A stretch of DNA of 41,778 nt from Gemmatimonadaceae bacterium (GCA_019694735.1 JAIBBJ010000123.1:1-41778), one strand, 5' to 3'; shown: positions 1 to 7,557, counted from the first letter of the stretch. The notes: generated from the letters alone by a model not told the origin. Numbers and translations are program-made.

Positions 1-2
1 AC

Positions 3-107
3 GCCATCGTCGGGATCGAGACGTTCGGGGCGAGTGCGCCCTATCAGAAGCTCTATGCGGAGTACGGAATCACCGTGCAGGCGGTGGTGAGATCCGTGCG
101 CAGTTGA
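3..107 (+). CDS. tkt: Transketolase, C-terminal fragment
   Basis: Only the last 34 residues and the stop codon lie in the window; the rest of the gene is upstream. The peptide contains GIETFGASAPYQKLYAEYGI, which matches the typical transketolase C-terminus (I-G-[IV]-[DE]-x-F-G-A-S-A-P ... LY..YG.T...VV). Transketolase is the thiamine-diphosphate enzyme that moves two-carbon ketol units in the pentose phosphate pathway; the C-terminal domain shown here is not the catalytic part. The frame starts at base 3 and ends at TGA 105-107. The stop is followed by a gene-poor region, so transketolase is probably last in its transcript. Confidence 0.88.
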   Translation, partial: AIVGIETFGASAPYQKLYAEYGITVQAVVRSVRS

Positions 108-626
108 GTCGGGGACGCACCAGGGGTACGGCGGCCCATGTCAACTAGAGACGTGCCACTGCGATCGCCATCCAAACGACCAACTGCACATCATCGGCAG
201 TGATCGGCGGCAGTGGCGGCGGCGCCTCTCACGGCTCGACCCCTCGCGCTTGGACGAGCTCTGCAAGCGCCCGGGACGTCTCGAGGGGTGAAACCCGCTC
301 CGCTCGTACGACCCGCCTGACCGCCATCTCATCGCGACCGCTTCGCGGTGCCTCAGGAGCACCACGCAGCCCGTCGGCCTCCTCCTACGTCATCTCGGAA
401 GGCCGGTGACGCCGAATGTGGTTCGCTACCTCTGGCGGCTGACGGGGTGACTCGGGCACGCCGGTGATTCGGGCGAGGCATCCGAGTGAGTCGCGCTCGA
501 TGGGCCGCGCAGCGTCCATCGGCACGAAGCGCAAGCGAAGCTCCGAGTCGATCCTGGCACAGAAGAAGTGTCCACGCACGTTCCCGAGCCGGAGACCCGC
601 ACCGAGAAGCGCACCGTCCCCGCGCC
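108..626. other. Gene-poor 519-bp stretch with possible decayed coding remnants
   Basis: No intact gene is supported between the transketolase stop and the LanC stop. The plus frame from 145 to 450 has about 80% G/C at third codon positions but is interrupted by TGA at 289-291. Its second half reads DPPDRHLIATASR, loosely like the C-terminal D-x-x-D-x-x-[IL]-x-A-T-A region of PIN-domain toxins. On the minus strand, the frame ending at TAG 385-387 also looks protein-like (LRLRFVPMDAARPIERD) but has no convincing start. These may be fragments of lost accessory genes or chance open frames in GC-rich DNA. Confidence 0.3.
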
Positions 627-2033
627 TCACACCACCCCCGCATCCGGCACCACCACCCGCCGCGCGCGCCCCGCGATCGCCCCATCCAGGTGCAGCATCG
701 CCAGCCCCACCCCCGCCGCCCCCTGCATCAGCCCCGTCTGCGCCACCACCGCATCCGGCGACGTGCGGTTCTCCGCCTGCACCCATTTCATCCCCTCCGC
801 ATCCCGCACCCCACGCGCGATCGCATCCCGCGCCACCCGCTCCGCGAACGCCAGCGCCCCCGCGTCGCCGTACCGCTCGTGCCGCGCCACGAAGTACTCG
901 CTCACCCCGCAGTTCCCGCAGCACTGCCCCACGTTGCTCCAGAACCCCGGCGATCGCTCCGGCACCCGCATCGCCACCGTCGCCCTCGCCAGCCGGTCCG
1001 CCATCGCCGTGTGCGACGCGTCGCCCGTCACCCGCGCCAGCGTGTGGAACAGCCGCGCCGTCCCCGCCGGCCCGTGGCACCAGCTCATATAGAAGAGCCC
1101 CTCGTTCCCCGGCGTCGAGTGATGCACCATCCGCCCGTCGCCCGCCGTCGGCGTCGCGATCGCCGCGAGGTACCGCGCCCCCGCGAGCGCGCCGTCCAGG
1201 AATGCCGCCTCCCCCGTCGCCGCGTGCAGCTGCGCGAGGAACGTCGCCACCCCGGCGGTCCCGTGCGAGAAATTGGGATACTCACGGGGGATCGTGGCGT
1301 TCACTGTCCAGCGCAGTTGCCCGGGCTGCGGTCCCGGCAGCCCATCCGTCAGCAGCGCCATCCCTGCCGCGCGCGCGAGCCCTAGGCTCGCGGCATCGCC
1401 GAGCGCACGGTGCGCCCAGAGCAGCGCGAAGCCCGTCCCCGCACGGCCGGAGATGACGTCGGTCGAGTCCATCCACCGCGCCGTCATCGCGCCGCCGGGC
1501 CCGTTCGCCTCCTGCCGCGCCGCCGCATGCACCATCGCCAGCGCCCGCCGCGCCGCGGTCCCGTGCGCCACATCGCCGGTCGCCGCCTGCGCGAGCCCGA
1601 GGGCCAGCGCCATGCCGGCCACGCCCGTGTAGAGCCCGGCGTCGGCGGGGTTCACGTTCGCGAGCGCGCGCACGAGATGGTCCGCCGCGCCCTGCACCAT
1701 CGCGAGCGCGCGCGGCTCACCCGTCGCCGCGTGGAGCTCAACCCAGAACGGCAGCACCCCGGTGGTCCCGTTGTAGAGGTCGTACCCGACCTCCGCCGGC
1801 CGGTCGGGATCGGCCGACCAGAACACCCCGTCGCGCGACCGCTGCGCGGTCCGCTCGAGCCAGTGCGCCGCGCGCACCGCAGTCTCCAGGTACGGCCGGT
1901 CCGCCGACAGCGCCGCCAGCGCGCGCGCCACCGACGCGGTCACTGACGCCGGGTCCGCCAGCAGCCCGCCGCGCGGCGCCGCGAGGGCGGCCACGCCGGC
2001 CAGGCCATGCTGGATGAGGCGACGACGGTCCAT
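627..2033 (-). CDS. Exported LanC-like (lanthionine synthetase C family) protein
   Basis: The 468-residue protein has seven glycine-rich helix-start repeats (NGTTG, YTGVAG, SGRAG, SHGTAG, WCHGPAG, QCCGNCG, MQGAAG) typical of the alpha/alpha toroid of LanC and eukaryotic LANCL proteins. LanC enzymes use zinc to add cysteine thiols to dehydroamino acids. The first zinc Cys (WCHG, about residue 319) and the general-acid His (SHG, about residue 254) are present, but the usual Cys-His pair is Cys-Cys here (QCCG, about 369-370). The N-terminus MDRRRLIQHGLAGVAALAAP resembles a twin-arginine export signal, unusual for LanC. The ATG start has GGAGGG at 2040-2045, one of the few clear ribosome sites here. 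No lantibiotic precursor or dehydratase lies nearby, so classical lantibiotic synthesis is not implied; the substrate is unknown. Confidence 0.8.
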   Translation of the reverse strand: MDRRRLIQHGLAGVAALAAPRGGLLADPASVTASVARALAALSADRPYLETAVRAAHWLERTAQRSRDGVFWSADPDRPAEVGYDLYNGTTGVLPFWVELHAATGEPRALAMVQGAADHLVRALANVNPADAGLYTGVAGMALALGLAQAATGDVAHGTAARRALAMVHAAARQEANGPGGAMTARWMDSTDVISGRAGTGFALLWAHRALGDAASLGLARAAGMALLTDGLPGPQPGQLRWTVNATIPREYPNFSHGTAGVATFLAQLHAATGEAAFLDGALAGARYLAAIATPTAGDGRMVHHSTPGNEGLFYMSWCHGPAGTARLFHTLARVTGDASHTAMADRLARATVAMRVPERSPGFWSNVGQCCGNCGVSEYFVARHERYGDAGALAFAERVARDAIARGVRDAEGMKWVQAENRTSPDAVVAQTGLMQGAAGVGLAMLHLDGAIAGRARRVVVPDAGVV

Positions 2034-2039
2034 GGAAGT

Positions 2040-2045
2040 CCCTCC
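2040..2045 (-). promoter_or_regulatory. Strong Shine-Dalgarno site of the LanC-like gene
   Basis: On the minus strand GGAGGG stands six bases before ATG 2033. Most genes in this window lack such a site, so it fixes this start and the Arg-rich signal peptide that follows. Confidence 0.6.
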
Positions 2046-2091
2046 GTCCCGCCAATCTGGGGCCCGGAACGCCGGGGCGCACGAGGTGGCG

Positions 2092-2097
2092 TATCCT
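2092..2097 (+). promoter_or_regulatory. Candidate -10 element (TATCCT) of the ornithine cyclodeaminase-family gene
   Basis: TATCCT lies 44 bases before ATG 2142 in otherwise very GC-rich DNA and resembles the TATCTT/TAACTT hexamers before several other first-in-operon genes of this window. No matching -35 is clear. Confidence 0.3.
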
Positions 2098-2141
2098 TTC
2101 GGAGGACCCTGCCCCGCACCACCCGCCCCTCCGGAGACCCC

Positions 2142-3029
2142 ATGCGCGTCCTCGACGAACCCGCCGTCTCCGCCCGACTCCACATGGCGACGCTCATCCC
2201 CGCCATCGGACGCGCCCTGCGCGCCCTCGCCGCCGGCTCCGTCGTCCAGCCCGTCCGCACCATCGTCCCCATCGCCGAGCACCGCGGCTTCCTCGGATCC
2301 ATGCCCGCGTACGTGGACGGGCACCTCGGCGTGAAGCTCGTCACCTTCTATCCGCATGCCACCGGGCCGCACACGCATCACGCGGTGATCCTGATGTTCG
2401 ACGCCGCCACCGGCGCGCCGCAGGCGATGCTCGATGGCCGCCTCATCACCGAGATGCGCACCGCCGCCGCGTCCGCGGTCGCCACCGACGCCCTCGCCCG
2501 CCGCGACGCGCACGTGCTCGCCATCCTCGGCAGCGGCGTCCAGGCGCGGAGCCACCTCGAGGCGATGCGCCTCGTGCGCGACATCCGCGACGTGCGCGTC
2601 TGGAGCCCGCGCCACGCCGCGACCTTCGCGCGCGACCACGGCGTGCACGCGGCCGCGAGCGCCGAGGCGGCGGTGCGCGGCGCCGACATCATCTGCGTCG
2701 CGACGAGCGCGCAGCAGCCGGTGCTCCATGGCGCCTGGGTCGCGCCCGGCGCGCACATCAACGCCGTCGGCGCCACCCGACCCGACTGGCGCGAGCTCGA
2801 CGACGCCCTCGTGGCGCGCGCGACGCTCTTCGTGGACTCCGCCGAGGCGGCGACGCGCGAGTCGGGGGACGTGATCGCGGCGCTCGCGGCGGGGCGCACG
2901 GCGACGGAGATCGGCACCGTCGCCGAGGGCGCGTCGACGCGGCGCGGTGCCGACGAGGTGACGCTGTTCAAGTCGGTCGGCGTCGCGGTGGAGGACGTCG
3001 CGAGCGCGGTGCTCGTGCTCGGGGGGTGA
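2142..3029 (+). CDS. Ornithine cyclodeaminase / mu-crystallin family NAD(P)-dependent enzyme
   Basis: The 295-residue protein matches the ornithine cyclodeaminase/mu-crystallin/alanine dehydrogenase family over its whole length. The N-terminal part carries the substrate-contact Lys (GVKLV, K65) and the RTAAASA segment (from about residue 106). A Rossmann nucleotide-binding motif follows (LGSGVQA, about 129-135), then GADIICVATSA, INAVGA and the C-terminal FKSVGVAVED. Family members reduce cyclic imines or ketimines or deaminate amino acids, and the substrate cannot be told from sequence. The ATG at 2142 gives the usual family N-terminus; a longer open frame upstream (from 2007) has no family resemblance. 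The gene diverges from the LanC-like gene. Confidence 0.85.
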   Translation: MRVLDEPAVSARLHMATLIPAIGRALRALAAGSVVQPVRTIVPIAEHRGFLGSMPAYVDGHLGVKLVTFYPHATGPHTHHAVILMFDAATGAPQAMLDGRLITEMRTAAASAVATDALARRDAHVLAILGSGVQARSHLEAMRLVRDIRDVRVWSPRHAATFARDHGVHAAASAEAAVRGADIICVATSAQQPVLHGAWVAPGAHINAVGATRPDWRELDDALVARATLFVDSAEAATRESGDVIAALAAGRTATEIGTVAEGASTRRGADEVTLFKSVGVAVEDVASAVLVLGG

Positions 3030-3043
3030 CCGCAAACGTGCGG
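3030..3043 (+). terminator. Weak hairpin after the ornithine cyclodeaminase-family gene
   Basis: CCGCA-AACG-TGCGG directly follows the TGA stop. The stem is only 5 bp and there is no T-run, so it would be a weak terminator at best. Confidence 0.25.
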
Positions 3044-3096
3044 CTCCCACCCGGGTGCCCCGCCGGTCGTACCCAGCCTTCTGGTGACCCCGAGGA

Positions 3097-3125
3097 TTGA
3101 CCCGGAGACCTTCTCCCAACATCTT
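3097..3125 (+). promoter_or_regulatory. Candidate promoter of the XRE/nucleotidyltransferase pair
   Basis: TTGACC at 3097-3102, a 17-base spacer and CATCTT at 3120-3125 form a sigma-70-like arrangement. The spacer contains the inverted repeat GGAGA-CCT-TCTCC (3104-3116). The assignment rests on pattern only. Confidence 0.35.
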
Positions 3126-3130
3126 TCGGA

Positions 3131-3154
3131 GTATCTCAATACCTCAACAGGTAT
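3131..3154 (+). promoter_or_regulatory. Palindromic operator directly before the XRE gene
   Basis: Two overlapping inverted repeats lie in an AT-rich patch that stands out from its surroundings. GTAT-CTCA-ATAC covers 3131-3142 and ATACCT-CAAC-AGGTAT covers 3139-3154, ending at the base before ATG 3155. XRE-type antitoxins commonly bind palindromes over their own promoter and start site, so self-repression is the natural reading. Binding itself is inferred. Confidence 0.55.
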
Positions 3155-3514
3155 ATGAAATCGGCCGAATTGATCATCACGGCGCGGAATCGGGCCGGGT
3201 TGAGCCAGCAGGAGCTGGCCGACCGGGCAGGGACGTCGCAGTCGGCGATCGCGCGGCTGGAGCGCGGGCTCTCCAACCCCACCCTCGCGACCCTGGAGCG
3301 GATCCTCCGCGCGGCAGGCTTCACGCTCGCCTGCGACCTCGCGCCTGTGGACGCCGAGGATCCGGTGGTCGCCCTGTACAAGCGCGACGTGGATCGCACG
3401 CTCATCCGCGAGAACCTCCGGCGTTCCGTGGATGAGCGGCTGCGGATGAACGCGGAGGCGCTCGCGCTCGCCGGCGAGCTGCAGCGCGCGGTGGCGGAGC
3501 GGCCCGCGCGATGA
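3155..3514 (+). CDS. XRE-family DNA-binding protein (likely antitoxin/regulator)
   Basis: The 119-residue protein starts with a complete Cro/C1-type helix-turn-helix (about residues 5-60). Key stretches are ARNRAGLSQQELADRAGTSQ, SAIARLERG, SNPTLATLERIL and AAGF. The C-terminal half is charged and alpha-helical (TLIRENLRRSVDERLRMNAE), as in antitoxins that use a tail to bind a partner. The stop overlaps the start of the next gene by 4 nt (ATGA, 3511-3514), so the two are translationally coupled. A nested palindrome abuts the start codon, which suggests autoregulation. The promoter of this leader-poor mRNA would be repressed by the protein itself. Confidence 0.8.
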   Translation: MKSAELIITARNRAGLSQQELADRAGTSQSAIARLERGLSNPTLATLERILRAAGFTLACDLAPVDAEDPVVALYKRDVDRTLIRENLRRSVDERLRMNAEALALAGELQRAVAERPAR

Positions 3515-4002
3515 TCGGCCTCGAGCGCCTGCTCGGTGCGCTCGCCGAGTCGGGGGTGGAGTGCATCCTCGTCGGCGGGATCGCGGCGCGTGCGCATGGC
3601 TCGGCGCGCGTCACGCAGGACGTGGACCTCTGCTACGCCCGCACCGAGGAGAACCTCGCGCGCCTCGTGCGCGCGCTCGCGCCGTTCGCGCCCTATGTGC
3701 GCGGCGCGCCGCGCGGCCTGCCCTTCGAGTGGTCGGTGCGCACGCTGCGGCAGGGCCTGAACTTCACGCTCACCACCACCGCCGGCGACCTCGACCTCCT
3801 CGGCGACCTCACCGGTGGCGGCGGCTACGCGGAGCTGGTGCCGCACTCGGCCGTGGTCACCATCTTCGGCCACGACGTGCGGCTCATCGACCTGCCGTGG
3901 CTCATCCGGCTCAAGCGCGCCGCGGGCCGACCGAAGGACTATGAGGTGCTCGCGGAGCTTGAGGCGATCCAGGAGGAGCGCGAACGGCTCGGGCCCGGAT
4001 GA
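3511..4002 (+). CDS. Nucleotidyltransferase-fold protein paired with the XRE regulator
   Basis: The 163-residue protein has the nucleotidyltransferase core at residues 21-40: LVGGIAARAHGSARVTQDVD, i.e. G-G followed by the D-x-D metal-binding pair in VTQDVDLCY. The third acidic residue may be in AGDLDLLGD. The C-terminal LIRLKRAAGRPKDYEVLAEL resembles the tail of the family that includes MenT/AbiEii-like and related small transferases. Such proteins next to a small DNA-binding gene often act as toxins that modify tRNA or as regulators. Here the XRE protein precedes it with a 4-nt overlap. Toxicity is an inference; a housekeeping transferase role is possible. Confidence 0.7.
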   Translation: MIGLERLLGALAESGVECILVGGIAARAHGSARVTQDVDLCYARTEENLARLVRALAPFAPYVRGAPRGLPFEWSVRTLRQGLNFTLTTTAGDLDLLGDLTGGGGYAELVPHSAVVTIFGHDVRLIDLPWLIRLKRAAGRPKDYEVLAELEAIQEERERLGPG

Positions 4003-5063
4003 CCCACGCCGCACCTGCCGGTCGCCACCCGGTCGCACACCTCGCCCCCGGCCTCGCCCTCGTCCTCGGCGTCGGCGCCGCCGCGCTCGGCGGCGCCGCG
4101 CTCGAGGTCCGCTGGTTCGGCCAGCCCGTCATCGAGGCGCTCGTGCTCGCCATCCTCCTCGGGATGGGCGTGCGCTCCAGCGCGCGGCTCCCCGAGTCGG
4201 TGACGCCCGGTGTGGACCTCGCCGCCAAGGAGGTCCTGGAGGTCGCGATCGTCCTGCTCGGAGCGTCGGTGGACCTGCCGCTGCTGCTCCGCGCCGGCCC
4301 CGCGCTCGCCATCGGCATCGTGCTGCTCGTCGTGCTCGGCCTCGCGATCGGCTACGGGCTCGGCCGCCTCATGGGACTGCCGCATCCGCTCGCGGTGCTC
4401 GTCGCCGCCGGCAACGCGATCTGTGGCAACTCCGCCATCGCCGCCGTCGCGCCCGTCATCGGCGCCGACCGCGAGCATGTCGCGAGCGCGATCGCGTTCA
4501 CCGCGATCCTCGGCGTGCTCGTCGTGCTCGGGCTGCCGCACCTGATGGGGCCGCTCGGCCTGAGCGAGTACCAGTACGGCGTGCTCGCAGGGCTCACCGT
4601 GTACGCGGTGCCGCAGGTGCTCGCGGCGGCGTTCCCGGTGGGGACGCTCGCCGGCCAGGTGGGGACGCTCGTGAAGCTGGTGCGCGTGCTGATGCTCGGG
4701 CCGGTGGTGCTCTTCTTCACGGTGACGCACCGCGCGCCGTCACCGCACGCCGATGCGCACGTGATGGGCGCACGCTCCGGGCGCCGCGCGTTCACGCTCG
4801 CGCGCGCGCTGCCGTGGTTCATCGTCGGGTTCCTGGTCCTCGCCGCACTCCGCTCGGCGGGCGCGATCACGCCCGCGCTCGGCGGTCAGCTCAAGACGCT
4901 CTCGGGCTGGCTCACCATCCTCGCGATGGCGGCGCTCGGGCTGGGCGTGGACCTGCGCGCGCTGCGGAAGGTCGGCGCGCCGGTGGTGGTCACGGTGAGC
5001 GGGTCGCTGCTGGCGCTGGTGGCGATGGGGGTGGGGCTGATCCGGGTGCTGGGCATCCGCTAG
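3999..5063 (+). CDS. YeiH/UPF0324-family inner-membrane transporter
   Basis: The 354-residue integral membrane protein belongs to the UPF0324 (YeiH) family of putative anion exporters, some annotated as sulfate exporters. Diagnostic stretches are GNAICGNSAIAAVAPVIGA, ASAIAFTAILGVLVVLGLP and YGVLAGLTVYAVPQVLAAA. Roughly ten hydrophobic helices cover the chain, beginning at about residue 17. The start ATG overlaps the previous stop by 4 nt, so it may be read from the XRE-controlled transcript. No LysR regulator, often next to yeiH, is visible. Transported substrate is not known from the sequence. Confidence 0.85.
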   Translation: MTHAAPAGRHPVAHLAPGLALVLGVGAAALGGAALEVRWFGQPVIEALVLAILLGMGVRSSARLPESVTPGVDLAAKEVLEVAIVLLGASVDLPLLLRAGPALAIGIVLLVVLGLAIGYGLGRLMGLPHPLAVLVAAGNAICGNSAIAAVAPVIGADREHVASAIAFTAILGVLVVLGLPHLMGPLGLSEYQYGVLAGLTVYAVPQVLAAAFPVGTLAGQVGTLVKLVRVLMLGPVVLFFTVTHRAPSPHADAHVMGARSGRRAFTLARALPWFIVGFLVLAALRSAGAITPALGGQLKTLSGWLTILAMAALGLGVDLRALRKVGAPVVVTVSGSLLALVAMGVGLIRVLGIR

Positions 5064-5103
5064 CGGTGCCAGCAGGAATGCAAGTCAGTATCGCGTTCAC
5101 GTC

Positions 5104-5241
5104 ATGAGCGGCTTGTGTCGCTTTCATGCCTCGATCCGCGACCACTTCGCGCGGGGCGGCCGCAAGAGCCGCCGCACGCTCGAGCGCGCGGAGGCGTTCG
5201 TCCGCGCGCACCGCCCGCGCCCCCCGGCCGTCAGAAGCTGA
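5104..5241 (+). CDS. Possible 45-residue basic protein
   Basis: This small open frame, ATG 5104 to TGA 5239-5241, encodes a basic peptide beginning MSGLCRFHASIRDHFARGGR and continuing KSRRTLERAEAFVRAHRPR. Third codon positions are nearly all G or C, as in genuine genes here, and the composition suggests a short amphipathic, positively charged helix. It lies 40 bp after the YeiH-like gene and runs 11 bp into the 3' end of the convergent outer-membrane protein gene. No homologue is recognised, and chance open frames of this length are common in GC-rich DNA. Confidence 0.3.
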   Translation: MSGLCRFHASIRDHFARGGRKSRRTLERAEAFVRAHRPRPPAVRS

Positions 5242-6601
5242 CCGAGAACCCGCGCCCGCCGTCGATGTTGCCGAACCGCGGGTTCACGACGCTGTTGAAG
5301 ATCGAGCCGAACTGGTAGCGCACCCCGAAGAAGGTGAAGTACCGGTAGTTCGTCTGCAGCGCGCGGAGGCGGGTGAGGACCTCGCTCTGCGACGCATCGC
5401 CGCGCTCGAGGAAGAGCTGGTCGCGCACGCGCGAGAGCGAGCCGTCGATGTTGAACGAGAAACCGCGGCCGAGCCGGACGTTGACGCCGCCGCTGACGCC
5501 GGCGCTGTAGTACTTGAGCCCGTCGAGGAACTGCGAGCCGTACACGGTCACGTTCGCCTCGCCCCACTTCTGCCGCGCGGCGAGCGTCACGTCGAGGGTG
5601 TGCACGGGGCGCGTCTCGCGCAGCCGGTCGTAGATCGTCACCTGCTGGTACTGGAAGCTCCGCATCCCGACGGTGTAGAGCACCGCGAGCTTCCGCCGCG
5701 CGAAGTCCTTGTACGGGTAGTAGTCCCACTCGACGGCCGCGGCGGCGCTGGTGCCGAGCTCGAGGTTGTTGAAGTCGGCGCGCTGCGCGCCGATGCGGCC
5801 GCCGGCGGACCAGTGGTCGCCGAGGCTCCGCACCGCCATCGCGCTGGTGCTCCAGCTGCGCTGCAGCGCGACGATGGTGGTGTCGGTGACCGAGTCGAGC
5901 GCGAAGGTGAACCTGGACTCGTCGTACGAGCTGTTCCCCGACACGCGGATCTTCCACGCCTCGGTGGTGCGGTTGGCGTTGACGTCGAACCAGCCGTTGC
6001 GGAACGACTGCCGCGACTCGCCGTTGAGGAACCCGTTCGCCGAGAGGCTGAAGGTCCAGAAGTCCCACTTGTCACGCGCGGGCGGCGGGGCGGCGCCCTC
6101 GCCGGTGGTGGGCGCGGTGTAACTCACCGAGAGCAGCGACCCGAGCGGCCCGCGGGCGGCGTACGGCAGTAGCAGCTGGCCCATCGTGCGGAGCAGCGCG
6201 CGCCGGATGGTGTCCTCGGCGTCGTTGGGGTTCGTGACGAAGGTCAGCGTGTCGGCGCGGCCGGCGAAGCGGCGCTGGCCCAGGGCGACGACAGTGAACT
6301 CCCGGCCGCCGGAGCCGGTGCGGAGGGTGGTGACGAGGAGGTGGAAGTCGGCGTCGAGCCGGTCGCGCATCCAGTTCACCCACTTCATCTCGCTCACCAG
6401 GAACTCCTCGTCGCAGCCGAAGTCGTTGCAGTCGAGGAACGCGCGGAGGGCGGCGTTCTGGGTGGTGTCCCGCGCGGGGGCCGCGGCGGGCGTCTCCTGG
6501 GCGGCGGCCGGACGGGGGGCGAGCACCGCCGTGCCGGCGAGGGCGAGGCCGAACGCGAGAGCGAGTCGGGCCAGGGCGCAGGGAAACCGCAGCGACTTCA
6601 T
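5231..6601 (-). CDS. Outer-membrane beta-barrel protein with N-terminal soluble domain
   Basis: The 456-residue protein starts with a Sec signal peptide (MKSLRFPCALARLALAFGLA ... RPAAAQE). Residues about 45-160 form a soluble domain containing LDCNDFGCDEEFLVSEMKWV, with two Cys that could form a disulfide. From about residue 190 the sequence alternates hydrophobic and polar residues in many short strands (RVSGNSSYDESRFTFALDSV, ADFNNLELGTSAAAAVEWDY) and ends GRGFSVSF, with the terminal Phe expected of barrel proteins. It therefore most likely sits in the outer membrane. I do not recognise a specific family. The start at MKSLRF is preferred to a longer frame because it puts the signal peptide first. 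Confidence 0.72.
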   Translation of the reverse strand: MKSLRFPCALARLALAFGLALAGTAVLAPRPAAAQETPAAAPARDTTQNAALRAFLDCNDFGCDEEFLVSEMKWVNWMRDRLDADFHLLVTTLRTGSGGREFTVVALGQRRFAGRADTLTFVTNPNDAEDTIRRALLRTMGQLLLPYAARGPLGSLLSVSYTAPTTGEGAAPPPARDKWDFWTFSLSANGFLNGESRQSFRNGWFDVNANRTTEAWKIRVSGNSSYDESRFTFALDSVTDTTIVALQRSWSTSAMAVRSLGDHWSAGGRIGAQRADFNNLELGTSAAAAVEWDYYPYKDFARRKLAVLYTVGMRSFQYQQVTIYDRLRETRPVHTLDVTLAARQKWGEANVTVYGSQFLDGLKYYSAGVSGGVNVRLGRGFSFNIDGSLSRVRDQLFLERGDASQSEVLTRLRALQTNYRYFTFFGVRYQFGSIFNSVVNPRFGNIDGGRGFSVSF

Positions 6602-6799
6602 ATGAAGGGGCGGGAGGGAGGGGGCGGACGGGGGGCGGGGGAGGACCGGGCCCGTGCGTGACCCCCATTCGATGCCCCGGGCCGGCAAAGCGTTGCATCG
6701 CGACCCGGGGGGACCGCGGGAAGACTGGGCGGCGTGCGTGAGCTACGGATGGACGGCGGATGAGGATTCGATGAGGGTGGGCGTGAAAGGCCCGACCCC

Positions 6800-7186
6800 T
6801 CAGTCGCCGACGAGCACGCTGAGGCGGCCGCGGCGGTTGGCGCGGCGCGGGGGGCGCACGACGATCTGCACGTCGTGGCCACGCGCGGCGAGGGCGCCCG
6901 GCAGGCGCTCCACCGAGAAGCCGCGGAAGTCGCCGCGCAGGAGCTTCGAGACCTTCGGCTGGTCGAGCCCCCTGATCACCGCGGCCTCCGCCTGCGTGAG
7001 GGCGCGTGCGCGGATCGTGCGCGCGATCCGCAGCACCAGCGCCGACTTGGCGAGCACGCCCTCGCGCTCCGCGTAGCCGAGCCCGGCCCACACGTTCCCG
7101 CTGTCGACCGCGGCGGCGCTGTCCATGGCGCTGTCCATCTGGGGAGCCGGTCTGGGGGCCGGCTTGCGGGAGGTCGGCTTCGTCAT
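6800..7186 (-). CDS. HigA2-type XRE (HTH_37) regulator without a visible toxin partner
   Basis: The 128-residue protein matches the HTH_37 group of XRE antitoxins/regulators: SGNVWAGLGYAEREGVLAKS, then ALTQAEAAVIRGLDQPKVSK, LLRGDFRGFSVERL and ARGHDVQIVVRPP. In this group the gene usually follows a RelE/HigB-like toxin gene. No such toxin is readable in the 371 bp upstream, although the same frame stays open to 7480 with codon use like a gene. The N-terminus has a short duplication, MDSAMDSA. Start ATG 7186 gives the family N-terminus; ATG 7330 (MGDALEWLRA) in the same frame is an alternative. It ends well apart from the outer-membrane protein gene, which is on the same strand. Confidence 0.75.
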   Translation of the reverse strand: MTKPTSRKPAPRPAPQMDSAMDSAAAVDSGNVWAGLGYAEREGVLAKSALVLRIARTIRARALTQAEAAVIRGLDQPKVSKLLRGDFRGFSVERLPGALAARGHDVQIVVRPPRRANRRGRLSVLVGD

Positions 7187-7557
7187 GGGGCGCCGGTGGA
7201 AGAACGAGGCGTACCGGAGGCGGCGGCGGGGGACGTCGCTGGCGGAGCGAACGTCCCGTAGTGCTGCCGGGCGCCAGCAAGGCGGGTCCGGATCGCAGGC
7301 GCGCAGCCACTCGAGCGCGTCCCCCATCGGCACCAGGGGACGGCGCACCCGGCGCGGACGCCGGGCGGGGGCAGGGCAGTATGCTACTTCTGACATGTCG
7401 GGGCACCGGGGCACCTTCGACGGTGCACGCGGCGCCTTCCCGCCCCAGCATCCGCCCCTGCCCGCCCGTATCCCTCCCACACCGTGCGGCCCGGTTTGCC
7501 ATCCCCCGCACCACGGGCGACATTCTCCCGCCCGCCCTGCCCTTCCAGCCCCAGGCC
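7187..7557. other. 371-bp divergent spacer between the HTH_37 gene and tldD
   Basis: No gene is supported here on either strand. On the plus strand TATGCT at about 7380 could be a -10 box for the tldD operon, leaving a long GC-rich leader. On the minus strand the HTH_37 frame stays open back to about 7480, encoding MGDALEWLRACDPDPPCW and similar, which may be a genuine N-terminal extension, a decayed toxin or a chance open frame. Confidence 0.35.

Noticed and set aside
385-620. Small minus-strand gene ending at 387
   Set aside because: The peptide looks protein-like but has no good start or family; kept only as part of the gene-poor region.
464-1456. Ser/Pro/Ala-rich plus-strand frame opposite the LanC-like gene
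   Set aside because: Composition is that of a shadow frame; the LanC-like protein on the minus strand explains the DNA.
627-2033. Full lantibiotic biosynthesis cluster
   Set aside because: No LanB/LanM, transporter or precursor peptide flanks the LanC-like gene.
7190-7480. RelE/HigB toxin upstream of the HTH_37 gene
   Set aside because: All minus-strand frames were read; none shows the toxin fold motifs.
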